DNA from: Deltaproteobacteria bacterium
GTDB taxonomy: Bacteria; Desulfobacterota; BSN033; UBA1163
Direction of reading: 5' to 3'
Length of the DNA: 52,863 bases
Assembly (NCBI GenBank): GCA_018333535.1
Contig: JAGXTA010000173.1
Coordinates: 1-52,863 of the forward strand
Each line of letters starts with the position of its first letter. Positions within the stretch are counted from its first letter, which is position 1. The position numbers and the translations under genes were made by a program. The notes under the pieces are model-generated. The model was not told the origin of the DNA, searched no databases, and saw only the letters and a list, made by a program, of their open reading frames with translations. Below, piece by piece: positions 29,569 through 37,911 of the stretch.

Positions 29569-29912
29569 ATGATCGAGACCACCCCCGGCCTGTTGTTCGT
29601 TTTATTCATGCTTCTGGCTTCTTCTGCCTTCTTCTCGGGTTCTGAAACGGCCTTTATGTCCATCAGCAACGGCCTCCTGGCTCTCTTCGGCATCGATGTC
29701 TCGAAAAAGAAGAGACCGGCCATGACGGAAGCGGAGATCCTGACCTATATCAAAATGATGCACAGCTCCTCAGTTTCAAACAGAAGCGGTTCCACCAGGC
29801 GCTGGTGAGAGACGAAGAGGGAAAGGTGATCGGCCTGGTGACGCTCGAGGATATCCTGGAGGAGCCGGTTGGCGAGATCGAAGATGAACATGACGAATTG
29901 GAAAAACCGTAA
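29569..29912 (+). pseudogene. CNNM/CorC (HlyC-type) transporter gene with internal deletion
   Basis: The 5' part encodes [20 protein letters not shown], the start of the DUF21 membrane domain. The 3' part, in another frame, encodes [39 protein letters not shown] and [10 protein letters not shown], the end of a CBS-pair domain. Between them only a few dozen codons remain where about 250 are expected, and the frame is broken. The family (400-450 residues) is involved in Mg2+ or Co2+ efflux, so this copy is dead. Confidence 0.82.
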
Positions 29913-29961
29913 TGACGTTCCAAGAGCCCGGTGGCCGCTGATTCATCCTCTGGGTAAGGGA

Positions 29962-30711
29962 ATGATCCGTCTGATCAATTATCTGGGGGCGGTGTCCATC
30001 TTTATGGGGAAGTCCCTTTTCATGATCTTCCAGCCCAGGCAGGTTCCTCTCATCATTGAACAGGTCTATTCCATCGGAGCCCGTTCGGCGCTGATCGTTT
30101 TGCTGGTGGGGCTCTTTACCGGCATGGTCCTGGGCCTGCAGCTCTTTCACACCCTGGTGAAATTCGGTTCCGCTGGGGTCCTTGGTTCAGCCGTTGCCCT
30201 CTCCCTGGTCCGGGAGCTCGGGCCCGTGTTAACGGCGATCATGGTAACGGCCAGGGCAGGTTCTGCCATGGCCGCGGAGATCGGCAGCCAGAGAATCTCG
30301 GAACAGATCGACGCCCTGGTGACGATGCGGATCGATCCCCTTCGGTACCTGGTCAGTCCGAGGATCGCCGCCTCGATCATCAGCTTCCCCCTGTTGACGG
30401 CCCTGTTCGACATCATCGGGATCATTGGCGGCTACATCACCGGCGTGATGCTCCTGGGGGTCAATGCAGGGGCCTATTTCTACAGGGTCCGGTCGAGCGT
30501 GGAGATGGAGGATATCACGAGTGGCTTCGTCAAGGCGGTGGTGTTCGCCGTAATCGTTTCAACGATCTGCTGTTTCCAGGGATATTTCACCCATATGCAG
30601 AAAGACAGCTATGGCGCCAAGGCCGTGGGACTTTCCACGACCTCGGCGGTCGTATTGTCATGCGTTTTGATCCTGGTGGCAGATTATGTCGTCACCTCTC
30701 TGCTCATGTAG
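29962..30711 (+). CDS. mlaE: MlaE-type ABC permease of a phospholipid transport system
   Basis: The 249-residue product has the MlaE permease fold with five or more hydrophobic helices and the conserved central region SLVRELGPVLTAIMVTARAG, then SAMAAEIGSQRISEQIDAL (the coupling helix). It sits in the inner membrane with MlaF and, through MlaD, moves phospholipids between the membranes. The frame is open upstream to 29869, overlapping the CNNM remnant. I place the start at ATG 29962 because MlaE homology and usual length begin there; ATG 29884 or 29890 remain possible. It is the first gene of mlaE-F-D-C. Confidence 0.9.
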   Translation: MIRLINYLGAVSIFMGKSLFMIFQPRQVPLIIEQVYSIGARSALIVLLVGLFTGMVLGLQLFHTLVKFGSAGVLGSAVALSLVRELGPVLTAIMVTARAGSAMAAEIGSQRISEQIDALVTMRIDPLRYLVSPRIAASIISFPLLTALFDIIGIIGGYITGVMLLGVNAGAYFYRVRSSVEMEDITSGFVKAVVFAVIVSTICCFQGYFTHMQKDSYGAKAVGLSTTSAVVLSCVLILVADYVVTSLLM

Positions 30712-30723
30712 GCGGATGGATCT

Positions 30724-31965
30724 ATGGGAAAGCCACTGATCGAATTCAAGGGAGTCACCAAGCGTTTTAACAGCCATACCGTCCTCGATCAGGTTGATCT
30801 TGAGATCTATGAGGGAGAGGTAGCCACCATCATCGGGAAGAGCGGAGGCGGCAAGAGCGTGCTGCTCAAGCACATTGTCGGGCTCCTCCAACCGGACGAA
30901 GGCATGATTCTATTTGGCGGCCAACCGATTTATAAAATGGGCAAGAAGGAGTGGAACCGGTATATCAGCCAGGTGAGTTACATGTTCCAGAACAATGCCC
31001 TTTTCGATTCGATGACGGTCTTCGATAACATCGCCTTCCCCCTCCGGCAAACGACCCACCTGGGCCGGAGGGCGATCGAGGAAAAGGTCAGGACAAGATT
31101 GGAGCAGATGGAGCTTGGCGACGTGGGGGGAAAATATCCCTCGGAACTCTCCGGAGGCATGCAAAAGCGTGTGGCATTGAGCCGGGCCCTGGTCACGGAT
31201 CCGAGGATTGTGCTTTTTGATGAACCCACTACCGGCCAGGATATGATCCGGAGAAACGCCATATTAAGCATGATTGCACAATACCAGAGACGATTTGGAT
31301 TTACCGCGGTACTGATCAGCCATGACGTGCCGGATGTCTTCTTCATCTCGAGCCGCATTCTTGCTCTCGACGAAGGGAAGATTGTCTTTCAGGGAACGCC
31401 CGAGGCGTTTGAGACGTTTCAACATCCCTTCCAGGACGAGTTCGTCGATAGCCTCGAGGAATTGCAAGAGCATCTGACGGGAATTTATTCAAAACGGCAT
31501 TTTAAGGTCCGATATCAGAAGCTTCTCGGCCGGAAGCGGCCCCAGGAAAGGTTCGTCGTGGGACTCTTCGCTCTCGATCATTTCGAAGATCTCTGCGAAC
31601 ACCTCGGGCATACCGCCGGACAGGAAATTCTTGATTCCCTGGGAAAGTACATCAATAAACACTTTGGGGCCGTGGGAGGATTTTCCGCCCGGCAAAGCAG
31701 AAGTCAATTTTCAATTGTACTCCCTTTTTCAAACCTCCCGGAAGCTGAGCAGATTCTCAGGGACTTCTCCATGGAGCTTCGGGAGGAGGGGTTGCGCACC
31801 ATTCAAACAGAAGCCCGCATCCACCGGGAGGCCTGTTTTGAATTCGCCGTCCTTGCCGGGCTTGCCGAGGGGGAATTCGGCGTCAAAGAAATTGATCGCA
31901 TCCTCGGCCAGGCCCGGAAGAATCAAAGGGAAGTCGCCCGGGTTCATTGTGGAAAACGGAGGTAG
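30724..31965 (+). CDS. mlaF: MlaF-type ATPase fused to a degenerate GGDEF domain
   Basis: Residues 1-245 are an ABC ATPase with Walker A GKSGGGKS, Q-loop YMFQNNALFDSMT, signature LSGGMQKRV, Walker B IVLFDEPTTGQD and switch His in LISHDVPDV. This energises MlaE. From residue 251 a second domain begins with LTGIYSKRHF, continues with FALDHFEDLCEHLGHTAGQE and SRSQFSIVLP, and reaches about residue 360. That is the order of motifs of a GGDEF (diguanylate cyclase) domain with GGDEF replaced by SRSQF and the first metal Asp by Ala, so it should be catalytically dead. Usual MlaF has about 260-270 residues; this has 413. It overlaps no neighbour; mlaD starts 6 bases on. Confidence 0.9.
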   Translation: MGKPLIEFKGVTKRFNSHTVLDQVDLEIYEGEVATIIGKSGGGKSVLLKHIVGLLQPDEGMILFGGQPIYKMGKKEWNRYISQVSYMFQNNALFDSMTVFDNIAFPLRQTTHLGRRAIEEKVRTRLEQMELGDVGGKYPSELSGGMQKRVALSRALVTDPRIVLFDEPTTGQDMIRRNAILSMIAQYQRRFGFTAVLISHDVPDVFFISSRILALDEGKIVFQGTPEAFETFQHPFQDEFVDSLEELQEHLTGIYSKRHFKVRYQKLLGRKRPQERFVVGLFALDHFEDLCEHLGHTAGQEILDSLGKYINKHFGAVGGFSARQSRSQFSIVLPFSNLPEAEQILRDFSMELREEGLRTIQTEARIHREACFEFAVLAGLAEGEFGVKEIDRILGQARKNQREVARVHCGKRR

Positions 31966-31971
31966 AGCGGA

Positions 31972-32424
31972 ATGAAAAAATATCATTATGAAACCGTCGC
32001 CGGCATTTTTGTGCTGGTCGGGTTGTTGTGCGTAGGGTACCTGGTGGTTCAACTGGGAGACGTTCGAATCTTCGGCAAGGATTCCTACACCCTCTCCGCC
32101 CGCTTTACTTCGGTTTCGGGTTTAAGGGTGGGCAATCCCGTGGAGATGCTCGGGATAGAGATCGGACAGGTGGAAAGCCTGGAGATCGATCAGAAAAACC
32201 AGGTGGCCGTCGTGACATTGAGAATCAAGAAGGGGATCAATCTCTACGACGATGCAATGGCCTCCATCAAAACCGCAGGCTTGATCGGCGATCGATACAT
32301 CGGCATCGATCCGGGAGGGGGAGGGGAAATCCTGAAGCCTGGGGAGAGCATCACGGAGACCGAATCGCCGGTGGATATCGAAGAATTGGTCAAAAAATAC
32401 GCTTTTGGCGAGGTGAAAAAATGA
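31972..32424 (+). CDS. mlaD: MlaD-type MCE-domain lipid-binding protein
   Basis: The 150-residue protein has one N-terminal transmembrane helix (VAGIFVLVGLLCVGYLVVQL) and one MCE domain (YTLSARFTSVSGLRVGNPVE, GIEIGQVESLEI, TAGLIGDRYIGIDPGG). MCE proteins form hexameric rings on the periplasmic face of MlaE and pass phospholipids. The length is typical. It overlaps the following mlaC by 4 bases (ATGA), a sign of coupled translation. Confidence 0.93.
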   Translation: MKKYHYETVAGIFVLVGLLCVGYLVVQLGDVRIFGKDSYTLSARFTSVSGLRVGNPVEMLGIEIGQVESLEIDQKNQVAVVTLRIKKGINLYDDAMASIKTAGLIGDRYIGIDPGGGGEILKPGESITETESPVDIEELVKKYAFGEVKK

Positions 32425-33005
32425 GGAGGCGATGGAGGAAATTCGGAGTCCTTCTATTTGCACTGATGACCGTTTCTGCTTCAGCAATGGCGGGAGAAGC
32501 CCTCCGGGCCATTGAAGCGCACGTCAACAGAGTCCTCGAAGTGGTTGACAATCCGGCTTTAAAAGACAAGGCAGTCAAAGAAGAGAAAGTTCAATCGATC
32601 GTCGACGAAATCTTTAACTACGCCGAGCTTTCGAAGAGGGCCCTTGCAATCCATTGGCAATCCTTCAGCCCTGAACAACAGAAGGAGTTCACGCACCTCT
32701 TCGGTAAACTGCTCAGGCAAGTGTACATGGACCGAATTCTTGCACATACGAATGAGAAGGTCGTTTTCGGCAAAGAAACCAGGCTTTCTGAAAACAGAAT
32801 CGAGGTTGAAAGCGAGATCCTGATGCCGACGAAATCGATCCCTGTCCGGTACAGGATGATTCTTCAAAAAGGCCAGTGGAAGATCTACGATGTCGTGGTT
32901 GAAGGAGTCAGCCTGGTCCAGAATTACCGGAGCCAGTTCAGGGGGATTCTATCAAAAGAGACACCCGAGGGACTGTTAAGGATTCTCCGGCAAAAAGTTG
33001 CCTGA
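32421..33005 (+). CDS. mlaC: MlaC-type periplasmic phospholipid-binding protein
   Basis: The 194-residue product begins with a signal peptide (MRRRWRKFGVLLFALMTVSA, cleavage near ASAMAG). It shows the MlaC/Ttg2D pattern: VQSIVDEIFNYAELSKRALA, WQSFSPEQQKEFTHLF, then WKIYDVVVEGVSLVQNYRSQF. It shuttles phospholipid across the periplasm between MlaD and an outer-membrane partner. No MlaA is in the window. The open frame extends far upstream in the mlaD shadow; the real start is the ATG overlapping the mlaD stop. Confidence 0.93.
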   Translation: MRRRWRKFGVLLFALMTVSASAMAGEALRAIEAHVNRVLEVVDNPALKDKAVKEEKVQSIVDEIFNYAELSKRALAIHWQSFSPEQQKEFTHLFGKLLRQVYMDRILAHTNEKVVFGKETRLSENRIEVESEILMPTKSIPVRYRMILQKGQWKIYDVVVEGVSLVQNYRSQFRGILSKETPEGLLRILRQKVA

Positions 33006-33028
33006 AAGATATTGATTCACAGATTAAC

Positions 33029-33838
33029 ATGAAGATCCTATTCAAAAGTTTCGTTGATTACTTCAGGGATGACGGGCCGATGCTTGCCGGGGCGATTTCT
33101 TGTTTTTTCATGCTGGCTTTTATCCCGTTCTTTATCTTCATCGTTTCCATCTTCGGATACGTCCTCGGGCATAACAGCGACTTTTACCATTTTTTTATGT
33201 CCCGGGTAGTCGGCCTCTTCCCGCAGGTCACCCATCAGATCACGAGAGAACTGCGATCGATCGTTCTTTACAGGGAGATTGGCATCGTCACCTTGTTGAT
33301 CTACGGTCTCTTTTCCTATCAGCTTTATGTCTCTCTTGAGACGGCCGTCCACCAAATCTTCAAGGTCAAAATAAAGAGATCGCTGATCTTCTCGGTCCTG
33401 CTGGCTCTTCTGACCGTCACATTGCTGGTCACCTTCACCATTCTCTCCTTTGGAGCCATGGGGATCCTTTCCCTGCTGGAGGAACTTCGCATATACTTCC
33501 CGGGACTGAAAATAGGAGTGGCAGCCGCTTTTCTTTCCCGGTTCGTCCTCTCCCCTTTTCTCGTATTTGTATTCACGACAGCGCTCTACCTGCTTTTGCC
33601 CCGGAAGAAGGTTCGGTTTCCCCATGCCCTCTGGGGCGGTGTTTTTACGGCCGTCTTTCTTGAAGCGGCCAAGCACGTGTTCACTTTTTATATGGCGGTC
33701 AAAATTTCTCAGCTCGGAACCGTCTATGGGTCTCTAACGGCGATCATCACATTCCTGATGTGGCTTTTCTATTCCTCCAGCATCTTTCTGATCGGAGCGG
33801 AATTGGTTCGTCATCTCGGGAATACAAAAGGAAAGTGA
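33029..33838 (+). CDS. YihY/BrkB-family inner-membrane protein
   Basis: The 269-residue polytopic protein has about six hydrophobic helices. Family features include DDGPMLAGAISCFFMLAFIP near the N-terminus, a LYRE-IG segment, and GTVYGSLTAIITFLMWLFYS followed by SSIFLIGAELVRHL near the C-terminus, the conserved YihY end. The molecular function is not settled (formerly misnamed ribonuclease BN). It follows mlaC by 23 bases and precedes mgtE, and may be part of an envelope operon. Confidence 0.9.
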   Translation: MKILFKSFVDYFRDDGPMLAGAISCFFMLAFIPFFIFIVSIFGYVLGHNSDFYHFFMSRVVGLFPQVTHQITRELRSIVLYREIGIVTLLIYGLFSYQLYVSLETAVHQIFKVKIKRSLIFSVLLALLTVTLLVTFTILSFGAMGILSLLEELRIYFPGLKIGVAAAFLSRFVLSPFLVFVFTTALYLLLPRKKVRFPHALWGGVFTAVFLEAAKHVFTFYMAVKISQLGTVYGSLTAIITFLMWLFYSSSIFLIGAELVRHLGNTKGK

Positions 33839-33879
33839 GCTTATTCCTCTGTTCCAGATTCAGGGGGCCATCTTAACCC

Positions 33880-35229
33880 ATGGAACCTGATTTTAAAGGC
33901 TCGGAAATCAAAGAACTGATCAAGGAGCAAAAATGGCATGACCTGAGACAGGTCCTTCGGGAATGGCCTGCTCCGGACATTGCCGAGCGATTGCCCGATC
34001 TCGAAAAAAAGGAACGCGTCTTTGTTTTCCGCCTCTTACCACGCCCCTTATCGTCGGAAGTCTTTTCTTACCTCGAATCGAAACAGCAGGATGAATTGCT
34101 GAGAGATATGACCGACGAAGAAATGCGTCTGCTTCTGTCCAATTTAAGCCCGGATGATCGCACGCAATTTTTAGAGGAACTGCCCGGCCAGGCGACCCAG
34201 AGATTGCTCAATCTCCTGAGTTTCGAAGATCGAAGGAAAACCCTTCAGCTACTTGGTTATCCGGAGGAGAGCGTGGGGAGGCTCATGACGCCGGATTATG
34301 TGGCGATTCGCCCGGAGTGGACCGTTGAACAGGCCTTGGGACACATCCGAAATAAGGGGAAAGACAGCGAAACGATCAACGTCATCTATGTCGTCGATCC
34401 ATCGTGGAAGCTGATCGATGGTCTTGAACTTCGCCGCTTTATCATTGCCCAGCCGTCGCAAACGGTCGAGCAGATCATGGACCACACCTTTGTCAGCATT
34501 TCGGCGTTCGAGGACCGCGAAAAGGCCGTCCAGATGATCCAGCACTACGACCTCGATGCCCTGCCGGTCGTCGATTCGGACGGCATCCTGCTGGGCATCG
34601 TCACCGTCGATGATGTCATGGACGTGGCTGAAGAAGAGGTTACGGAGGATTTTCAGAAAGCAGCAGCGGTTATGCCTCTCAAGATGGGCTATCGGGATTC
34701 GAGTATCTGGCTCCTTTATCGAAGAAGGATCGTATGGCTGGGCGGATTGGTGTTGGTGAATCTTGTCTCGGCAGGAGTTCTCGCCGCCCATGAGGAATTA
34801 TTGATTTCTTCCATTGCCCTGGCCTTCTTTATCCCGCTACTCATCGCCACGGGGGGAAATGCAGGAGCCCAATCAGCCACTCTGATGGTCCGGGCGATCG
34901 CCACGGGCGAACTCCATCTGGGCGAATGGTCCTGGGCCATTAGCAGAGAGATAGGCGTCGGCGCTCTCTTGGGGATGACCATAGGGTTGGCCACCTGGGG
35001 ATTGGGCTTGTTCAAAGGAGGGGGCGAGATCGGGATCGTTGTGGGACTGACGATGATCGCGGTGGTAATCGCTTCAAACTTAATCGGTGTCGTCCTTCCC
35101 TTCCTGCTGACCAGGCTTCGGTTAGACCCTGCTGTGGCCAGCAGTCCTCTGATTACCTCTGTTGCCGATGTGGTCGGTTTGATCATCTATTTTTCTATCG
35201 CCACCCGGATTCTGGGGGCTTGGAGGTGA
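33880..35229 (+). CDS. mgtE: Magnesium transporter MgtE
   Basis: MgtE is a Mg2+ channel gated by cytoplasmic Mg2+. The 449-residue product shows, in order, the N-terminal helical MgtE_N domain (about 10-128, with LPGQATQRLLNLLS), a CBS pair (about 135-255, with VGRLMTP and VEQIMDHTFVSI and the acidic end VTVDDVMDVAEEE), a linking helix, and five transmembrane helices (275-449). These carry GGNAGAQSATLMVRAIATGE near residue 326 and the pore end ITSVADVVGLIIYF. The length is normal. It sits 8 bases before the AI-2E-type permease gene. Confidence 0.95.
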   Translation: MEPDFKGSEIKELIKEQKWHDLRQVLREWPAPDIAERLPDLEKKERVFVFRLLPRPLSSEVFSYLESKQQDELLRDMTDEEMRLLLSNLSPDDRTQFLEELPGQATQRLLNLLSFEDRRKTLQLLGYPEESVGRLMTPDYVAIRPEWTVEQALGHIRNKGKDSETINVIYVVDPSWKLIDGLELRRFIIAQPSQTVEQIMDHTFVSISAFEDREKAVQMIQHYDLDALPVVDSDGILLGIVTVDDVMDVAEEEVTEDFQKAAAVMPLKMGYRDSSIWLLYRRRIVWLGGLVLVNLVSAGVLAAHEELLISSIALAFFIPLLIATGGNAGAQSATLMVRAIATGELHLGEWSWAISREIGVGALLGMTIGLATWGLGLFKGGGEIGIVVGLTMIAVVIASNLIGVVLPFLLTRLRLDPAVASSPLITSVADVVGLIIYFSIATRILGAWR

Positions 35230-35236
35230 GACAAGT

Positions 35237-36286
35237 ATGGCGGTGAACCGATTTTATTTATTGACGCTAATCGTTTTCGTCTTTCTTCTCGGCTATCTCA
35301 ACTACCAGATATGGAAGCCGTTTCTGATTCCGATCGCCTGGGCGATTGTCCTGTCCATTCTCTTTTACCCCCTTTACGCCTTTATTCTCAAACTGATCCG
35401 CCAGAGGGCGCTCTCATCCGCTCTCATCCTCGGCTTGATCCTGATCCTCATCATCGGTCCCTTTTCTTATCTTACCTTCATGCTGATCATGGAGCTAAGA
35501 GATTTTTCCGAGTATATGGCGGGCGGGAAGCTGGAGACCGTCAAAAATCTGCTCCAACATCCCAGCGTGCTGCCTGTTATTGAGAAGGCAACTTCCTTGT
35601 TGAACCTTTCCCCGTCCGAATTGGACAAGACCATTGCCGAAAATCTTTCCAGGTTCGGAAAGGACCTGGCGACCTATCTGACGAAAGGAGTGCGCGAAAT
35701 CCTGACCGTCACCTTCAATTTCTTCATCATGGCATTTTCGATTTTCTTCTTCCTCAAAGACGGGCCCATCATTTTCAATAGGGCAAAAGATTTCTTGCCC
35801 TTTTCGGAGCAGCAGAAGGGAAGACTGGAGAAGCAGATCCGGGACATGATCATCACAACGATCTTTGGAGGGGTGATCGTCGCCATCGTTCAGGGGACAC
35901 TGGGTGGCATCGCCTTTTCCATCGTGGGCATCCCCTCTCCCATCTTGTGGGGAGGCGTAATGGCCATTGCCTCATTTTTACCCCTGATCGGCCCGTTTAT
36001 CATCTGGGGGCCTGCGGCCGTCTTTCTTATTGTGGAGGGGGCGATCCTGAAGGGGGTGGCCTTGATCCTGATGGGAGCTCTGGGGATCAGCATGATCGAT
36101 AATCTCTTGAGACCTTACATCATCGGTAACCGGACGCGAATGCCCTTTCTGGCCATTTTCTTTAGTGTCCTGGGAGGGATCAAATTATTCGGATTGATCG
36201 GGTTCATTTTGGGGCCTCTGGTCCTGGCTATTTTTATCTCGGTGATCGAGATCTTCAGAAGCATCGAAGAATTAAAGCCTACCTAA
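35237..36286 (+). CDS. AI-2E/TqsA-family (UPF0118) membrane transporter
   Basis: The 349-residue product has about 7-8 hydrophobic helices and a central hydrophilic loop (residues 90-155). Family traits are the N-terminal WKPFLIPIAWAIVLSILFYP, FFFLKDGP, and the C-terminal GGIKLFGLIGFILGPLVLAI. The family includes the autoinducer-2 exporter TqsA, but also Na+/H+ antiporters, so the substrate is open. It is tightly spaced behind mgtE (7 bases) and 17 bases ahead of the M50 protease. Confidence 0.9.
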   Translation: MAVNRFYLLTLIVFVFLLGYLNYQIWKPFLIPIAWAIVLSILFYPLYAFILKLIRQRALSSALILGLILILIIGPFSYLTFMLIMELRDFSEYMAGGKLETVKNLLQHPSVLPVIEKATSLLNLSPSELDKTIAENLSRFGKDLATYLTKGVREILTVTFNFFIMAFSIFFFLKDGPIIFNRAKDFLPFSEQQKGRLEKQIRDMIITTIFGGVIVAIVQGTLGGIAFSIVGIPSPILWGGVMAIASFLPLIGPFIIWGPAAVFLIVEGAILKGVALILMGALGISMIDNLLRPYIIGNRTRMPFLAIFFSVLGGIKLFGLIGFILGPLVLAIFISVIEIFRSIEELKPT

Positions 36287-36303
36287 GAAAGGAGAGAGAA
36301 ACC

Positions 36304-37416
36304 ATGAACAGTTCATCATTGAAAGGCGCATGGAAAATTGGCACCATCATGGGAATACCCATACGAATCCATTTTTCTTGGCTGATCGTCTTCGGCCTCC
36401 TCACCTGGCTGTTATCCTCCCGCTACTTTCCACAGGTGACACCTGACCTCCCCTTCGTTTCTTACTGGATCAGCGGTGTTCTGGCGGCATTGCTCCTCTT
36501 TGCCTCTGTGGCATTTCATGAGCTCGCCCATTCCTACGTGGCCCAGAAATACAAGCTCACGATCGAGAGTATCACGCTATTCATTTTCGGAGGGGTGGCT
36601 CAACTGAAGGGAGACCCCCCTCATCCCAGAGCAGAATTCTGGATTGCGATTGCCGGACCACTCTCCAGCTTTTTTCTGTCCGGCCTTTTCTTCTTCCTGA
36701 CGATGAATATGGCGGGAGGGGCCAGGGCCCTCTTCGCCTATCTTGCACAGATCAATCTTATTATCGGCGTGTTCAATCTCATCCCCGGCTTTCCGATGGA
36801 TGGAGGGAGGGTATTGAGGTCAGCCATCTGGGGGAAGAAGAAGGACTATTTTTATGCCACCCAGAAGGCATCCAGTATCGGAAAGGGGATTGCCCTGTTT
36901 TTTATCTTCTTCGGACTGTTCTCGATTTTCACCGGTGGTCCGGGAGGATTGTGGCTGATGTTCATCGGGTGGTTTCTCTATAGCGCAGCACAGGCAAGTT
37001 ATCAACAATCCACGCTTCAGGAGATCCTTTCGGGCATTAAGGTCAAAGATATCGTGGTGAGGGAGATGCAAACAATCGATCCATCGATTTCTCTCGATAA
37101 GGCGGTGGACGAGTATTTTCTCAGATATGGATATGGTGGCTTCCCTGTAATCGACGACGGCAAATTTCTCGGCATCCTCACACTGAAGGAAGTTAAAGAT
37201 GTTCCGAGAGAGAATTGGGGAAAGGTGAAGGTTTCGGAGATATCCATACCTCATGAGAAAAGGTGGGAAGTCTCTTCAGATGTTGATGTCATGAAGGCTC
37301 TTGAATTGATGATCAAAGAGGATAAAGGGCGTATTGTGGTCACTGAGAAGGAAAGGATCATAGGGTTAATCACGCGAAATGGGATTGCCCAATATGTACA
37401 GATCAAAGGGAAATAG
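36304..37416 (+). CDS. Site-2 protease (M50) with C-terminal CBS pair, Rip3-like
   Basis: The 370-residue membrane metalloprotease has zinc ligands in FHELAHSY (His72, Glu73, His76) and NLIPGFPMDGGR (Asp166), and about six transmembrane helices (15-240). A CBS pair follows (about 248-365; VKDIVVREMQTIDPSISLDK and GRIVVTEKERIIGLITRNGI). Such proteases cut membrane-bound regulators; the CBS pair may sense adenine nucleotides. Mycobacterial Rip3, a DosR-regulon member, has the same architecture. AAAGGAGAGAGAAACC precedes the ATG. A near-identical copy of its C-terminal half lies at 50.0-50.6 kb. Confidence 0.93.
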   Translation: MNSSSLKGAWKIGTIMGIPIRIHFSWLIVFGLLTWLLSSRYFPQVTPDLPFVSYWISGVLAALLLFASVAFHELAHSYVAQKYKLTIESITLFIFGGVAQLKGDPPHPRAEFWIAIAGPLSSFFLSGLFFFLTMNMAGGARALFAYLAQINLIIGVFNLIPGFPMDGGRVLRSAIWGKKKDYFYATQKASSIGKGIALFFIFFGLFSIFTGGPGGLWLMFIGWFLYSAAQASYQQSTLQEILSGIKVKDIVVREMQTIDPSISLDKAVDEYFLRYGYGGFPVIDDGKFLGILTLKEVKDVPRENWGKVKVSEISIPHEKRWEVSSDVDVMKALELMIKEDKGRIVVTEKERIIGLITRNGIAQYVQIKGK

Positions 37417-37466
37417 TTCCATTCATAACCCATTCCCAGAAAGAGAATGGTCAGGAGAAGGACATC

Positions 37467-37898
37467 ATGAAATTACTTGAAAAGATCTTAGTGGCAATGG
37501 ATTTTTCACAACCTTCCAGAGATGCGCTTCGAATGGCGATCCTTTTGGCGAAAGCATTCCACTCGGAAATAATCCTGATTCACGTCATCCCTGAAATTAC
37601 GGGCCTAAAGATCGACAGGGGCAAAGTGAGGAGAATCGAAACGCAAAAATTGAGAGAAATAGAGATGGATTTGAAAGCGAAGGGAATTACTTCCGTTGAG
37701 ACTATAGTCCGCTTCGGGACCCCATTTGAACGGATCATTGTCGGAACATTTACCCAGCCCGTGACTCCCTTTCGATCGATCCACCCCACAGGCTTCTGCA
37801 AGCTCACCAGATCCGGATATCCGATCCCCAGGGAATCGGGGGCTGATCTGATCCTCTTCCTTCTTGGTGACAGATTATTGAGGATGACCAGGAAATGA
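37467..37898 (+). pseudogene. Truncated universal stress protein
   Basis: The first 90 or so residues (MKLLEKILVAMDFSQPSRDA and onward) are nearly identical, at the DNA level too, to the start of the 374-residue USP encoded on the minus strand at 48.1-49.2 kb. After PFERII (near 37738) the sequence changes to an unrelated frame (GTFTQPVTPFRSIHPTGF) that runs to 37898. The second half of the first USP domain, the whole second domain and the TPR tail are absent. It follows the M50-CBS gene by 50 bases. Confidence 0.8.
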
Positions 37899-37911
37899 CT
37901 GGGGGTACGGT

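Noticed and set aside
32028-32420. Upstream extension of the mlaC frame (130 residues)
   Set aside because: It overlaps mlaD in another frame and is rich in R and G. The mlaC start with signal peptide at 32421 is convincing.
33038-33676. 212-residue minus-strand open frame opposite the YihY gene
   Set aside because: Shadow of a membrane protein gene: hydrophilic and low-complexity (many E, K, D, G), no start signals.
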